Position numbers and translations under genes: made by a program. A stretch of DNA of 64,000 nucleotides from Juglans regia (lineage: Eukaryota; Streptophyta; Magnoliopsida; Fagales; Juglandaceae), in contig NC_049907.1 in the NCBI RefSeq assembly GCF_001411555.2, positions 7,882,243 to 7,946,242 of the forward strand, written 5' to 3'. The notes below the pieces were generated by a model. It made no database searches and was not told the origin of the DNA. It saw only the letters and a program-made list of their open reading frames with translations. Each line of letters begins with the position of its first letter. The first letter of the stretch is position 1. This document shows positions 34,401 to 47,490 of the stretch, one piece after another.

Positions 34401-37400
34401 TTGGCCTTAGTTTGTTTTGAGTCTTCTTTAGTAGATGTGCCTTTAAATTCTTGGTGGATAGACTCAAGTGCAAGTATTCATATCGTGAATTCCTTGCAGG
34501 GGTTCGTAAGCAAACAGAAGCGAAGTGAGAATGAAGTGAGCTAATGAAGTGAGCTTATGCGTTGGGAATGGAGTTCAAGTAAAGGTTGAGTTTATAGGAG
34601 TAGTAAAGTTATCTTTGGAGTCTGGTTTTTCTCTTATTTTGAAGAACACAGTTTTTGTACCATCAATGAGACGGAATTTGATTTCTATCTCAAAACTTGA
34701 TGAATTTGGTTTTTCTTTTAAGTTTGGTAATGGAAAAAGTTGAATTGTTTTATAATTATTGTTTGGTTGGAAATGGTTTTTTGTGTGATGGTTTATATAG
34801 AATGTCTTTAGCTTCTTTTAGTGAAGTCTCTTGTGTTACCAATGTAACAAAGAAAAGGTCTTTAATCTGTGAATCATCTTATATGTTGTGGCACAAGAGG
34901 TTAGGACATATTTCAAAGGAAAGAATGGAGAGATTGGTAAAAGTTGAGATACTTCCCTCTCTGGATTTTTCAGATTTTAACACATGTGTGGAGTGTATGA
35001 GAGGGAAGCTGACTAAATCCACAAGAAAGGGTTCTAGTAGGAGCGACGGTATTTTGGACTTAATACATACCGACATTAGTGGACATTTACCTTCTACCAT
35101 ATGTGAAAATAAGTACTTCATAACTTTTATTGATGATTTCTCACGCTATGTATATGTTTACCTGATTAATGATAAATCCCTAACTCTTGAGAAATTTAAG
35201 ATATTCAAAATGGAAGTAGAAAATCAATGTGGGAAAAGTATTAAAGTTGTAAGATCTAATCGTGGTGGTTAGTATTATGGGAAATATGATGAGTCTGGTC
35301 AAAACATGGACGATTTTGCAAAATTTTTATAAGGGTGTGGAATAGTGCCTCAATACACTATGCCATGGACACCTGAGCATAATGGTGTTTCTGAAAGACG
35401 AAATCGGACTCTAAAGGATATGGTTATGAGTATGATGAGTAGAACAAATTTTCCAGAATATCTATGGGGTAAAGTTTTAAAAACAGCTATGTACATTTTA
35501 AATAGGGTTCCCAGTAAAACTGTTTCAAAAACTCCTTTTGAATTGTGGACAGGTCGTAAACCAAGTTTGACTCATTTCAGAGTTTGGGGATGTCAAGCTG
35601 AGATTAGGATTTATAATCCTCTTAAAAAGAAACTAAACCCAAAATCTACTTCTAGTTATTTTATTAGGTACCCAGATAGATCAAAAGGATATAAGTTCTA
35701 TTGTCCTAATCGTGGCACCAGAATTGTTGAGTCCATTACTGCAAAATGTTTGGAGAATGATGTTGGTCTCAGTGGGAGTTCTGCATTAAAGGAATTTTTT
35801 GTTGAACCTAATTCAGTTGTTGTTCTAGTTCCTGTTGTACAGGAAAGAGTAGTTTCTCTGCCAATTGAAGTTGTTAGTGAAGAATCCAGACAACAAGAAG
35901 AAATTCCAACAGTGATTGACTCAGTTTCTGAGCTACCAGTCAGAAGATCTCAAAGAGAAAGAAGGTCTGCATTGTCTAATAATTATATTGTCTTTTTGTT
36001 AGAGTGTGATTTTAATATTGGGCATGTAGTTGATCCTGTTACTTTTAAGCAGGCCTTGAATGTCTTGAGTCAGATAAGTGGTTAAGTGCTATAAAAGATG
36101 AAATGAATTCTATGGAAAATAATAGAGTCTGGGAACTTGTTGAACTTCCTCCAGATGCTAAGGCCATAGACAACAAATGGAGTTTCAAAAGTAAATTAGA
36201 CTCAAAAGGGAATGTTGAATGAAAGAAGGCAAGATTAGTTGCGAAATGGTTCACTTAGCGGGAAGGCATTAACTATAATGAAACATTTTTCACTAGTTTC
36301 GTCTAAGGATTCTTTTATCATTATCATGGCACTCGTGGCATACTACGATTTGGAGTCTCATCAGATGGATGTAAAGACAGCATTTTTAAATGGAAATCTT
36401 TATGAAGAGATTTATATGAGACAACCTAGGTTTTGTTGCGAACGGAAAAAAAAAACTTGGTATGTAAGTTAAATAAATCCTTATATGGCCTGAAGTAAGC
36501 ATCTCGACAGTGGTATTTGAAGTTTGATGATGTTGTAATTTCACTTGGTTTTGTTGAAAATGCAGTTGACCAGTGTATGTATCGCAAGACCAATGGGAGA
36601 AACTTTATTTTTCTTATTCTGTATGTAGATGACATTTTGATTGCTAGCAGTGACTTAGGATTACTTCATGAAACAAAGAGAATGTTATCTGCTAATTTTG
36701 AGATGAAAGATCTAGGAGAAGCTTCTTTTGTACTTGGCATTGAAATATGTCATGATAGAGCTTGTGGTTTGTTGGGACTTTCTCAGAAAACTTATGTACG
36801 GCATGTACTACAAAGGTTTGAAATGCAAAACTATGCACCTGGTGATGTACCCATCATAAAAGGAGATAAGTTTAACAAAACTCAATGTCCCAGGAATGAG
36901 CTTGAAAGGGAATTTGTAAAGAACATCCCATATACTAGTGATGTGGGGAGTTTGATGTATGCTCAAGTTTGCAGTAGACCAGATATTGCCTATGCAGTTA
37001 GTGTTCTTAGTAGGTTTCAGTCGAATCCAGGGCAAGAGCATTGGAAAGCAGCTAAGAAAGTTATGAGATACTTGAAGAAAACTGAAAGTTACATGCTCAC
37101 TTTCTAGCGTTCAAATCACCTTGAGGTGGTAGGGTACTCAGATTCTAATTTTGCTGGATGTCAAGATGATTTGAAATCGACCTCAGGTTATGTTTTTATG
37201 CTAGCTGGAGATGCTATTTCTTGGAAGAGTGTTAAGCAAACTCTGGTGGCATCTTCTACTATGCAAGCTGAATTTGTGGGGTGTTATGGAGCTACTATCC
37301 AAGTTGTTTGGTTAAGGAACTTTATTTTTGGATTGAAAGTTGTTGATTCTATCTCGAGGTCAATTACTATTTATTGTGATAATAGTGCAGCGGTACTCTT

Positions 37401-37653
37401 TTCAAAGAATAATAAAAGTTCTAGTGGATCCGAGTACATTGACATCAAGTATTTGGTGGTCAGAGATAGAGTTAAGGAAGGGCAGACAAAGATAGAGCAT
37501 ATAAATATAGAGGCGATGATTGCAGATCTTTTGACTAACAGACTCGCTCCTAAAGTTTTTAAAACGCATGTTACTAATATGGGTATTGTGGAAACTTTTG
37601 ATTTTTTGGTTAGTGGGAGTTACTTATGTAAAAAGAACTATGTTTTGCCTTGA
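34400..37653 (+). pseudogene. Copia pol remnant: protease, integrase, RT, RNase H
   Basis: Protease: WWIDSSAS near 34450 (catalytic Asp present, usual DSGAS Gly changed). Integrase: LWHKRLGHIS and CVECMRGK near 34890-35010 give the HHCC zinc region; HTDISGHLP and FIDDFSRY follow; a TAG at 35270 interrupts before YYG; then PEHNGVSERRNRT. RT: MDVKTAFLNGN near 36370 and the catalytic YVDDILIAS near 36620. RNase H: YSDSNFAGCQDDLKSTSGY from 37135 and CDNSAAV near 37376. Frame changes or stops occur near 36085, 36240, 36470 and 37107. Non-functional. Confidence 0.92.
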
Positions 37654-38177
37654 TCTCTTTACAGGGTACATAGGCAACCCATTTGTTTTAGGGTACAGCT
37701 CCTTTTCTAACAATAATAATAAATCTCCCCTATTCATAAACTGAGTTTTTTGAGTAGCATTTGGCTTATGTCTTTTATTATGATATCATTTTGATCTCGA
37801 GATATATGGATAAAAGTCATAAGATGAGTCTCTTTTAGAGACATGTGGCTTCATTTTGAAGCATTATGAGGACTGATATGAATTAACACAGCTTTTGATC
37901 ACATTAGTGTTAAGTTCATACTACATACTGCCACATTGGTCGGAGGATGAGGATCTATGTCGATAAGGATATTAGCATTTGTAGCTGTGGAGTGGTCTTA
38001 CATCGTTTAAGTGGTGTAACGACTTTCGTTGATATTCTTGTTGGACCGGATCGTATTTTCTAAGGTGCTATCATTTGAGCTATATGTTTGTGTCGCCACC
38101 AATGTAGTCTAACCCAAGAGTCATTTTCAACACAAGTTTTTATTTTATAGCAATTAATGTTTGTCCAAGTGGGAGAA

Positions 38178-38644
38178 TGTTAGAATAATTTCAAATATGG
38201 GCTACATCTGATTGCATGTTTTATAAAAACGGGTTAGATATACATATAGCTCACAATGGTACTTTGGTTTAACCCATTATGTTGAGTAATCATTTGGGGT
38301 TTATTGCACTTTTGTGATATATGATTATATCCTATTTATATTGTAATAAAATTACATATGTAGGCATGAAAGCTTAAGAGTCTTGTTCTGAAATTTTTCT
38401 AGACCCATTGGAATTTGAGTCCTTAATGGGAGGACTCTATAAGTTTTCTTTTATAAGAGGCGAGATCCCCTCTCTTCTCCATACATTTATTGGATTGCCT
38501 CATTGATAGTTGATATTTTGTGAGGAGCAAAGAGATCAGTATGCATTCTTCAACCATGTCTTCCGCATATACATTCTCTATATTCCATACTTGGTATTCG
38601 TTCATGCAAATTTTGTTTTCTAGCATGCTTTTCGTGTTTTTACA
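38178..38644 (+). repeat. 3' LTR of the copia element
   Basis: 467 bp, starts TGTTAGAATAATT, ends TTTTTACA, directly after the polypurine tract. Confidence 0.92.
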
Positions 38645-40173
38645 CATGGGTCTTTCATCCGAGCTCTTGCCTGGCTACCATTTGCTCTACAGCCGTTGGA
38701 AGAGAGTTGAACGGGCAAACCTTTTATTTATTTATTTATTTTTAGGTGATTTAGCTCCTTTTGGGGAGTGGAAACCAGCTTTCGAGATTAGTTGTATTGG
38801 ATATGGACCGAAAAAGTAAGCGAAGCACTGGATTTGACATCCTGATAGTCGTTGAAAATGACTACACATTTTTGCACTAACTTGTTGAGGATACAAAGGT
38901 GCAAATGCATATGCTGTCAAGGTGTCTGAAGCTCACCAATGTGCTAAAATAAGTGCAAAAAGAGTATATATAATGAGATCCCACTTAAATCAAAGCTGAT
39001 GACATCTAAAATTGAGAATAAAAGGAAGTCAAGTAGTTTGCTTCCCCCACAAACTCTGTAATTATGAGTTCAGCATGAGTGCAAATAGAGAAATTTTAAG
39101 TGGAGTATTGCGTGTACAGTCTTATTGATGAATATAGGATAAAAAGAAAAAAATATCATTTTAAAAAGGATATTGTAATTTTAATTTTTTTTAAACATAA
39201 TTGTATGGACTTGCATGAGCAGTCCTCATTTGGAGACTGTATGTAGACTAACTCGTACAAAAATTATTCCTTGAACATCATGAAATGGAGACAAAAATCA
39301 AGTAGTTTTTTTGTATATGCCTCTTCCAAGTACCTGTGATTGTTTTCATTGTTTGACTCGTACATTGAATGAGCATCTTGCGTTTGATTCCTTGACCGAA
39401 CTCAGTTGAGTTGAATTCGGTTCAGATTTTTAACTCTTCTAACATTCAAATACCTAACTCTCAAATCATAAAATTCATCTCAATTCAAAACCTCTTCACA
39501 CATAAAACCTACAACCTTTTTTTAACTAAACACATTTTTATACACGAGACCCACAACATTTTTTAACTTCTCATAAATACATTTAAACTTATTTTAAATT
39601 CAAATATATCTAAATTCATCTTAAGTAGATCTCACAGAACTTACTTCACTATTTCAATTCACTATTATTTATAAATAACTCAATTCAATTCAACTCAACT
39701 CAACGTTCAAATGCAGCTATTTGTTGAAGTCGAGTTTATACGGCCACTCCTTCCCCTGTAAAAGAAAAAGTTCGTAGTTTTTTTATTATGTAAAAAGTTA
39801 GCTTTTGTTATTTTCTTTAGAGACAAACATGTTATTTATTCGTTAATTTGTACAGGCGTGGCGTCAAAAGTAAAAAAGTGCTGAAGTGAAGTAAATGACA
39901 TCAAACGAAGGACAAATCATGCCGCTTTCAAAAATTTAAGGAATGATATATTTTTTATTTTTTGATAAGTCAGTTTAAGGAATGATATATTCAAATGAAA
40001 GCATAGAATGATCAATCTGTTCTCTGCTAAAGGAAAGAACGGCTATAAACAATTGAGGCTGTAATCAATAAACAAAGTCTCTATATTCTTTCTAGTTGCG
40101 GTTGAATTAACAAAGCTAAAACATGTACAACAACTAGAGAGAGAGTTTAAAGGACAGGACAGCCCACCAACAC
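38645..40173. other. Duplicated BRM 3' flank and UBC 3' spacer in segment B
   Basis: Continues the match to 14980-16025. Segment B carries an extra MITE-like block at 39375-39717 and a small extra piece near 39085-39190. No gene. Confidence 0.75.
39375..39717. mobile_element. MITE-like insertion specific to segment B
   Basis: About 340 bp absent from the equivalent site in segment A (near 15595). The ends are imperfect inverted repeats (TTGCGTTTGA... against the complement of CAACGTTCAAATGCA). The interior is rich in CAACTCAA/AATTCAATT motifs and has no coding capacity. A related copy in the other orientation lies at about 47875-48075. Confidence 0.6.
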
Positions 40174-42727
40174 CTATGGATCTGCTTTTCCTGCCACTTG
40201 CTCATCACTGGAATCAGATTCATCTTCACTCAGCTCCTCATCACTAGATTTTTCTTCTGGGGCAGCTCCAATGTCTTCCGGCTTCGCATACTTCTCGCGG
40301 TATTCTGAATGGTGAGAGAATACAACAAGCAACATGAAGTCGTATCAGTGCATAAATATATGGTATTGAAATGCAAAGGAAAGCTACATGTCTTGTCATC
40401 TGGAGAATTTTTTAAACCAAATATAGGTTGAAAATAAATTCAATGCCATGCCATGTACAATGGATTACTCTGCCAAAAATAACAGTAAATCAAATATCTA
40501 GCCGCTGGATGCCTGCTTTTATCGAGGGGAAAAAGCAAGGATAGCGCAGTGAAGTGGGGGTGGCATTCATGGCAGTGGTTGCAGAGCTTGTGGAAACAGA
40601 GTGGAATGGCAATAAAAATGGTAAGGAAAGTATGGTTCCAACATGGTTGTAACGAATATGAGGCAGTGGCACTCCACAACCACAGTGGTGGAAGTGGTGC
40701 ATACAGTGGATAACGTCTATGATGCAAGGAAACACATTGGCAATTGTGACAAAAATGACAAAATAGGCAGCACCATAGAAGCACTGATGTTGATTTTTGT
40801 AGTAGGTTCAATACTGGTGATGATTGTATTACCCAAACAACCAGGGTTAAAAATACTGATTCATATATATATATATATATATATATCCTTTTATTTCTCT
40901 TTTCTTTTGCTTTTGATGAGTAGATGTAATGATCACATTTTACAATACCCTGTCATAATCTGTTTGTGAGCGTTGCTTGCATGATGAAGAACCATTAGAA
41001 ACGAATAACTAACAAAAACCAATGTTCTTGACATGGCAAGGGAAACATATAAGGTACATGAACGTATATTCTTTTTCCAATGTCAAAACACCCATTCTAA
41101 GGTTGAACAAGCGGACAAATCACAAACAAAACAATACCTTTCCATTTTACTCAGGTCCAGAACTCCATTGACAATGGGAGAAACTCTTTTGCTTTTACAA
41201 TACAGATAAATTTTGTTTATGAAGGTAGGACCGAAGCTAGCACTTGTAAGATAATTGAGGTCTATCGGTACAAGACCACATCTTCTCATATCTAAAAGAG
41301 AACTGTGACATTTTGTTATGCAAGTTAATAAGATCATTAATGTTGTAAGATGTAAGCCGCCTTCTCAGGTATCGGACAATGTGAAGTTCCCAAAATACTG
41401 GACAGTAATGTCGAGGAGTAAGACCAGTGATAATCCTCAAACAACATATGTCCTATGCTCTTGAAATAAAATAATGATTGAAAAAACATGTGCCTGAAAC
41501 TACTGCAGCTCTAGTATTATTATAGACATGACATCAAATACTTGTGAAAAAGATCTATACCTTTAACTCTTTGTTCATAAGCAGCTCGGTCACGCATCAT
41601 CAAAGCTGCAGCCTCTCCATTCAAAGGGCTTGATGGATTGGGGTACAGCAGAAGTTGTGGTAGGAATACTTCAAATACATTTACAAGATCTGCAAAACGT
41701 GGATGCTAAAGACCATTACCAACAACCTCCTGAACTAGTGAGAGCGACAGATACTTTGATTTTAATGAAAAGGCCCAACTTTATTACCAAACATGGGGCT
41801 CCAGCTTTGATTTATAACATCTAAACAAACTGAACCTGACCTGAAATTAATATCAGACAAGATGGTCAGACTTGTACAAAATTCCTCTTAAAATTAACGA
41901 ATGTGATAAACTACCAATAAAGAAAACAAAATACATGTTTTAACATTTATACTCACATCTCATCAATGTTTGGGTGGTAGATCTTATTAACGAAGCCTAT
42001 GGAGGGAGATTTATATGGATAAGCATCTGGTAACTCAACTCTTATCCTCCACACACCTCCATGATAAGGACCTGCCAGAATACATCACATGAATGCAGGA
42101 AAAACTCCTGTGCTCAAAACTGTAAAGCTCCATTACCAGTCTAGCAATAAAACTTCTGAAGCCGTTGAGAACAACAAGCAAACAACAAATCTACTGATGT
42201 TATAAAGAATTCTGTGGGTAATCTTTACAGGGACAAAACGGTTCTATATTTCAACCAAAAGGCCACAGTATACACAATATAGAAATCAAAATATTACTCA
42301 CTAATCAGCTTTCTAAGACCAAAAAAGCACACTAGGTACTTCAAACCCCAAAATTGCATAAAGTAAGGGAGTCCGAGAACTTAAAAGCAATTACGGGAGT
42401 TTCAATCTACAACTTATGAAATAAGAAAGTTGAAACCATCTTGTAAAGCTCAAAAACTCATGCAGCAGCACCAGAAATAAGAATTAAAACCAAGATATGA
42501 GTATTGAAGATTTACTCTCACTGGGTCCATTGAAATCAACATAGAACTCTTGCATGCCATCATTGATCATCTCTACCTTGTAGTCGCCCATCATCCTAAA
42601 AAAACACAAATATAAAAATTGACTATAAAAAAATGAACCGAGAAAAGATTCAAGATGACCCAAAAAACAGTTAGAGGAATAACAGTTTCATCAAGTCCAT
42701 CTCTCGGCGTTTGCTTGGGGAAGACAT
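40174..42727 (-). CDS. Ubiquitin-conjugating enzyme E2, UBC4/5/6 type (copy B)
   Basis: Complete paralog of the gene at 16026-19842, with the same six exon lengths: 42684-42727 (ATG), 42516-42595, 41957-42071, 41788-41840, 41561-41689, 40174-40304 (TAG); 183 aa. All splice sites are kept and there is no frame break. I count nine nucleotide changes from copy A in 552 coding bases, giving H37N, V77I, T92S and D118S. Cys85, the thioester-forming residue, is kept. D118S changes NPSDP to NPSSP in the loop by the active site, at the position of the Asp (Asp117 in human UBE2D) that helps activate the acceptor lysine; UBE2A/RAD6 has a phosphorylatable Ser there. Its last intron has a different content from copy A. 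It could be a functional but altered E2 or an early pseudogene. Confidence 0.92.
40305..41560 (-). other. Large intron of UBC copy B
   Basis: Shares its ends and a middle block (about 40519-40789) with copy A. It lacks the 1.8-kb block found at 16361-18184 and has 562 bp (40790-41351) missing from A. A (TA)n run lies at about 40866-40885. Confidence 0.75.
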
Positions 42728-45700
42728 GATTTTTCTTTACAATTTTGGCTCCTTTTCTCTTTCCAGATGTCTTGGGGGTAGAGAGAGAGAATAGTTTCTT
42801 GTAGAACTGAGAGAAGCAAATTCAGACATTAATGCATGAAACTTAAAAGGAGATATTGAAAATGATGATGGTGATGATGATGATGGAGGAGAGGTGAAGT
42901 TTTCAGCTAGGACAAAAAAACTCTCTGTTTCTATCCGACGGCTTATCTAATTTATTAAATTAATTACTTTTTATTTTTATTATGTTTAATTATAATAATA
43001 CTTAAGATTGTAAATCTGAAATAACTGTTTATTTAAACAATTAATATACGAAAATTATTTAAAATGTTTCATATCAATATGTGTTATTATAAAAAAATAT
43101 ATATTATTAAAAACGATAACATCTAAAATCAAAAAATAATTTTACTATTTTCTATTATTTACCAAATTTATCCATAACATTATATTAATTGCTAAATTAA
43201 TCCATAAGATTGGACCCATTTAAAAAAAAAGAACTAAGAAAAAACTCTCTAGATTTCAAAATACATCACTAATATTCTCTACTTTTTTTTTAATTTTATC
43301 TAATTCATTTTTTGTCCATTTGCTAATATGAGTTTTCTGAAATGATTAAAATACCTAAGGTTTATGCTAAATAGATATTATCAATTTCTCTTGAAATTGA
43401 GATGAGCCAAATTTAACATCTCTAAACATTGACACAAGCAAGATATTGGTCACATGGGACATAGAGAAAAACAAATCCATCTCTCCATACACGTGAGATG
43501 CGAGGTGGCGGACGGGAGAGGTCCTTAGAGGGAGGACCTCTCCCACGATCCGATCCATCGAGCAACACCTCCATCCATCAAATAAAAGTTGAAGGTCCAC
43601 CAAAGATGTGGAGGAGCTTTTCACCTTGATAGATAGATTACAACCACCACCTTAGAGCAAAGATTCCACCTCCACCCTCTCATGGCCCAATACAAAACCT
43701 TAATTTAGGAACTAAAAAATATGATTTAATTCTACTATATACAATCATTTTTGCGTACTTCTTGCACATTTTATTGATGTGGTGAAACTTAATATTTATT
43801 TTATATTAAAAAAATGGCGCAACCAATCACATCAGTAGAATGCACATGGAGTATACAAAAAGTGATTACACATAGAGTTTTTAAAAATTGGAATAGGAGT
43901 TGTTACCGCTGGAGCTACCAATATTATTATTATTATTATGAAAAATGGGAGAAGTTATATTACCATTTTAAAATTATCCCACTCTATTGACTAGGTAATA
44001 GCATCTATATTGGTCTATGCATATATATATGCAAAGTTATATTTACATAATATGACTCTAAAATCTTCTACATCAACTTATGGATATCTAAATATTTAGT
44101 TAGCTATGAATAATGCTTATTTAAATTTGAATAACTACTATTCACTTTACAAAACATATTTTAATAATTATTTCTCTCCTCTCACTCTCTCTCACAATTA
44201 TTTCATTTTCACCATCATTCAACAACACAACAAATATTCACCTGCACATTCATTTTATTATTATAATATATTATATATATTTTTTTATTTTTTTATATTT
44301 TTAATATAATATATAAAAAATTATATTTTTTATTATTACATTTTTATTATTAATATCAAATGTATGTAATGGATGTTAATTGTAAAATATATATTAAAAA
44401 AATTGATTTTAGCAAAAAATTAATAATAATAATAATTTTGTCTCAAATATGCACAAATCAATGTAGAAATTTTGCTTGAATGTCAAAGTGATTATGTAAA
44501 AAAAGTGATTTTATATATTTATATGAACAGACCAATGCTAATACTCTAAGATTTAATAACCTTTTGATCAATCATTATTATTATAGAAAAGTTACAAAAT
44601 AATTATTAAATAATATTATGTCAGTAGTGGTATGGTAATGTGTGTATATATATATATTTAAAAAAAAATAAAAACTAAAGAAAAAAAATCAGCTTTTTTA
44701 AAGGTTTTTTTTATTTTGACCTCCAATCCATTTTTTTACTTCAGTAAAAACATACCTAAAAATATTTCTCAATTTAAACATATTTTACAAAAACTTTACC
44801 TCTTAAAATTCTATAAAAGATTTCAAAAATCTTCAGAAAAATATTAAATTAATGTGTAGAGTATATTGTTCACATCACATAAATGATACGTTAAATCGCT
44901 TGTATTTAATAAGGCTCTTACATATCTTCCCATTTGTTTGAATTTTTTTTTTTTTTTTAAACTTACAAATAAAATAGGAAAGTAAGAAGTAGAAAGAGAA
45001 AATTGGGAAGTAGAAGGAAGGTTTGATTTTGCATGGCCTCTGAATAAGGCCATCATTTCTCAGGTATAATCCCTACCGTATATTAGCTGGATGGTAACTC
45101 CAAATATATTTATTTATTTTGGTGCGAGGAATCAAGTCAAGTCTTGATAGAAATTTATTTTTTATTTTTTATAAAAAAAAAAAAATCATGTATGTGAAAG
45201 ATGAATCATCTAGATATAACCATATATAGTATATTATATATATATATATATATAAATAAAATATCTCGACAATGTAACCATATTTTGGAGTTAGTAAAAG
45301 GGTCACATGTTGTCGGAAAAAATCGGCCAAATTTCAAAGCAACCCTAAATTACCCCCTCCTTTAAACTCTATTTTCTAAAATCACTGAAATAATTTTTAT
45401 TTTTAATATATATTGTTGAAATTATCAATTGATAAATGAGTATGCTCGTCATGTTGATGGTCGATGTTCGAATTTTAGATTGAATTTTTTTTTTTTTTTA
45501 AGGGATACCATCATCATTCATTCATCAAAAAAATTACATCCATGAACGGATATATTCTAAGATATTACCGTATCAAACATGACATTATAAAAAAAAAAAA
45601 TACATTTGAAGCTCCACTAATACACTAGTTCCTTTTGTGACTGGTCTGATATTTACTACTACTAATACTTTTTACAGATAAATGTTTAAGAGACAACTTA

Positions 45701-47490
45701 ACATCATCCTTCATAGAATATATGACTCAACCTCTATAGAGAAAAGTCTGAGAGACAAACCTTTTTTTTTTATTATTATTTTAATTAACAATCAATTAGG
45801 GGATGAATATGTATGTATTATGCATGATTTAACACCCACAAGATAGTTTGGTTTCTTCAATGGAAATCACTCTTCCTCAAATAATTTATCAAGCAAGATG
45901 GCTCCTCGATCCCTATGCTGTCAAAGTTGGTAGGTTGGCTGCCTTTTATACAAATTAATAAATGTGATAGATTGATTTGGATTTGGGTAATTGAATTATT
46001 TGATTTATCTAAGAGGAATCCAACTCTTTAATCAAAGAATATAGCATATTCTTTTGACCAAATTGGAGTCCAGCAAAAACTTCTTACCCTAACATTCATT
46101 GTATTTGTACCTTTGCCATGCACAAGTCTCCAGTCTATTTCCCATTGGATTCTTGGATAATCTATTGGCTATTTTCACCAAAACATTTCTCAAATGGTTT
46201 ATTACTATTTATAAATTATTTCACTACTATTTACAGATGATCTGAGATACTCAGAATCTAAACGGAGCTGAATCTTTCTTATTTGGATACCAATGGAGCT
46301 TGCATAGAAAGGAAAAAAAAAATTATATTTTTATCTACAAGTCAGTGTAGATGATATATCTTCCACGCTATTGACATGATAAGACTTGATTTGTAAAATA
46401 AATTTAAAATACAAATTGAATCATATCACATTAACAAGTATGAAAATTGAGTTCTTTTCGTGTGTTTTAGAAAAAAAGTAGAGGTGTTGACATGTGAATG
46501 CTACTCATGCCAATTAATGTTTCTTTAATTTTAGTAGAAAAAAACGTGTGAATAATAGATTTTAGGGATAAAAAATCATGGTTAGGGATTGCTTCCATCG
46601 TTCTATAATATAATTTCACACAAAAAAAACGTTAAAAAAACGTGTTAGAATATTTTCGTAATTAAAGAAACATTAATTGGCATGAATGTAAAAGACTCCA
46701 AATCTATCTGAATAATTTATAAGATAAATACAGACCACTCATCCATCCATCAATCATGCATCAAGTCAAGTGTTACTTTTTAAAGTTATCCAAAAATTAA
46801 ATTAGATTTTTTGTAAAATTTTAAGGACTCAAAGTATATTTTAACATTAACTATTATCATTACTATAATAAATGACAAAAAAAGGGATACAAATGACCAT
46901 GCGATTAGTCTACGACTCTTCGATAAACCGTCGATCCAATTGAGAATTTTCTTCATTTTCTTTATTTATCTCAAATTTTGAATTATGATTTTTTTATTTT
47001 TTATCACCTACAATTTAATCTCCACAATCTTTATAAATAATTTCTATTATTTTAATAAAGTTAATGTGTCCCGCATATATTATAAGAGTTGTAACCGTTG
47101 GTATATGTACCAAATATTACATTTATTGATGGAATGGTGTCAACACTATTATATATAGGATTAAAGATTTCCTAGCATAACATATTTGATAAGCCCCAAT
47201 ACACTTCATCTATGAGAGCTAATGAGGACGATCAATAGGCTTGAAGATTTTTTACAGAAGAGAAATACTATTTGAAAGCCGTCACATCACACACTATTCG
47301 CGTGACATAATTTGATTTGTAAGATTTAGATTTTAAAAATTTATTTTTCAAATCAAATTATGCTACTAAATAGTATGTGGTATAAAGACTTTCAAATATA
47401 ATTATCTTTTTACAAAATCCGATGACTTTTTTTATTCATAAAACTTTCTATTAATAGTGAAGTAAATCTCAAAATATTGGATAATCCTTT
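42728..47490. other. AT-rich spacer, right part of segment B
   Basis: Matches 19843-27507 with several indels. It lacks the candidate solo LTR and the (TTA)n tract. B-only AT-rich DNA lies at about 43895-44640. No gene recognised. Homology ends at 47490. Confidence 0.7.
46505..46685. repeat. 26-bp perfect inverted repeat unique to segment B
   Basis: The arm 46505-46530 is present in both segments (26432 onwards in A, with TCATGCCAATTAATG). Its exact reverse complement at 46660-46685 exists only in B, where it replaces the 26603-26745 stretch of A. The loop is about 130 bp. Confidence 0.9.

Larger units (their letters stand above)
31637..38644 (+). mobile_element. Full-length but decayed Ty1/copia retrotransposon
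   Basis: 5' LTR 31637-32135 and 3' LTR 38178-38644; primer site TTTGGTATCAGAGAC right after the 5' LTR; polypurine tract AAGTGGGAGAATG before the 3' LTR. Flanks CACGC (31632-31636) and CATGG (38645-38649) are consistent with a mutated 5-bp target duplication; the empty site is readable in segment A at about 14976-14981. Gag, protease, integrase, RT and RNase H follow in copia order on the plus strand, each with stops or frame changes. The LTRs differ at roughly 35 of about 460 aligned sites by hand count. Confidence 0.95.
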
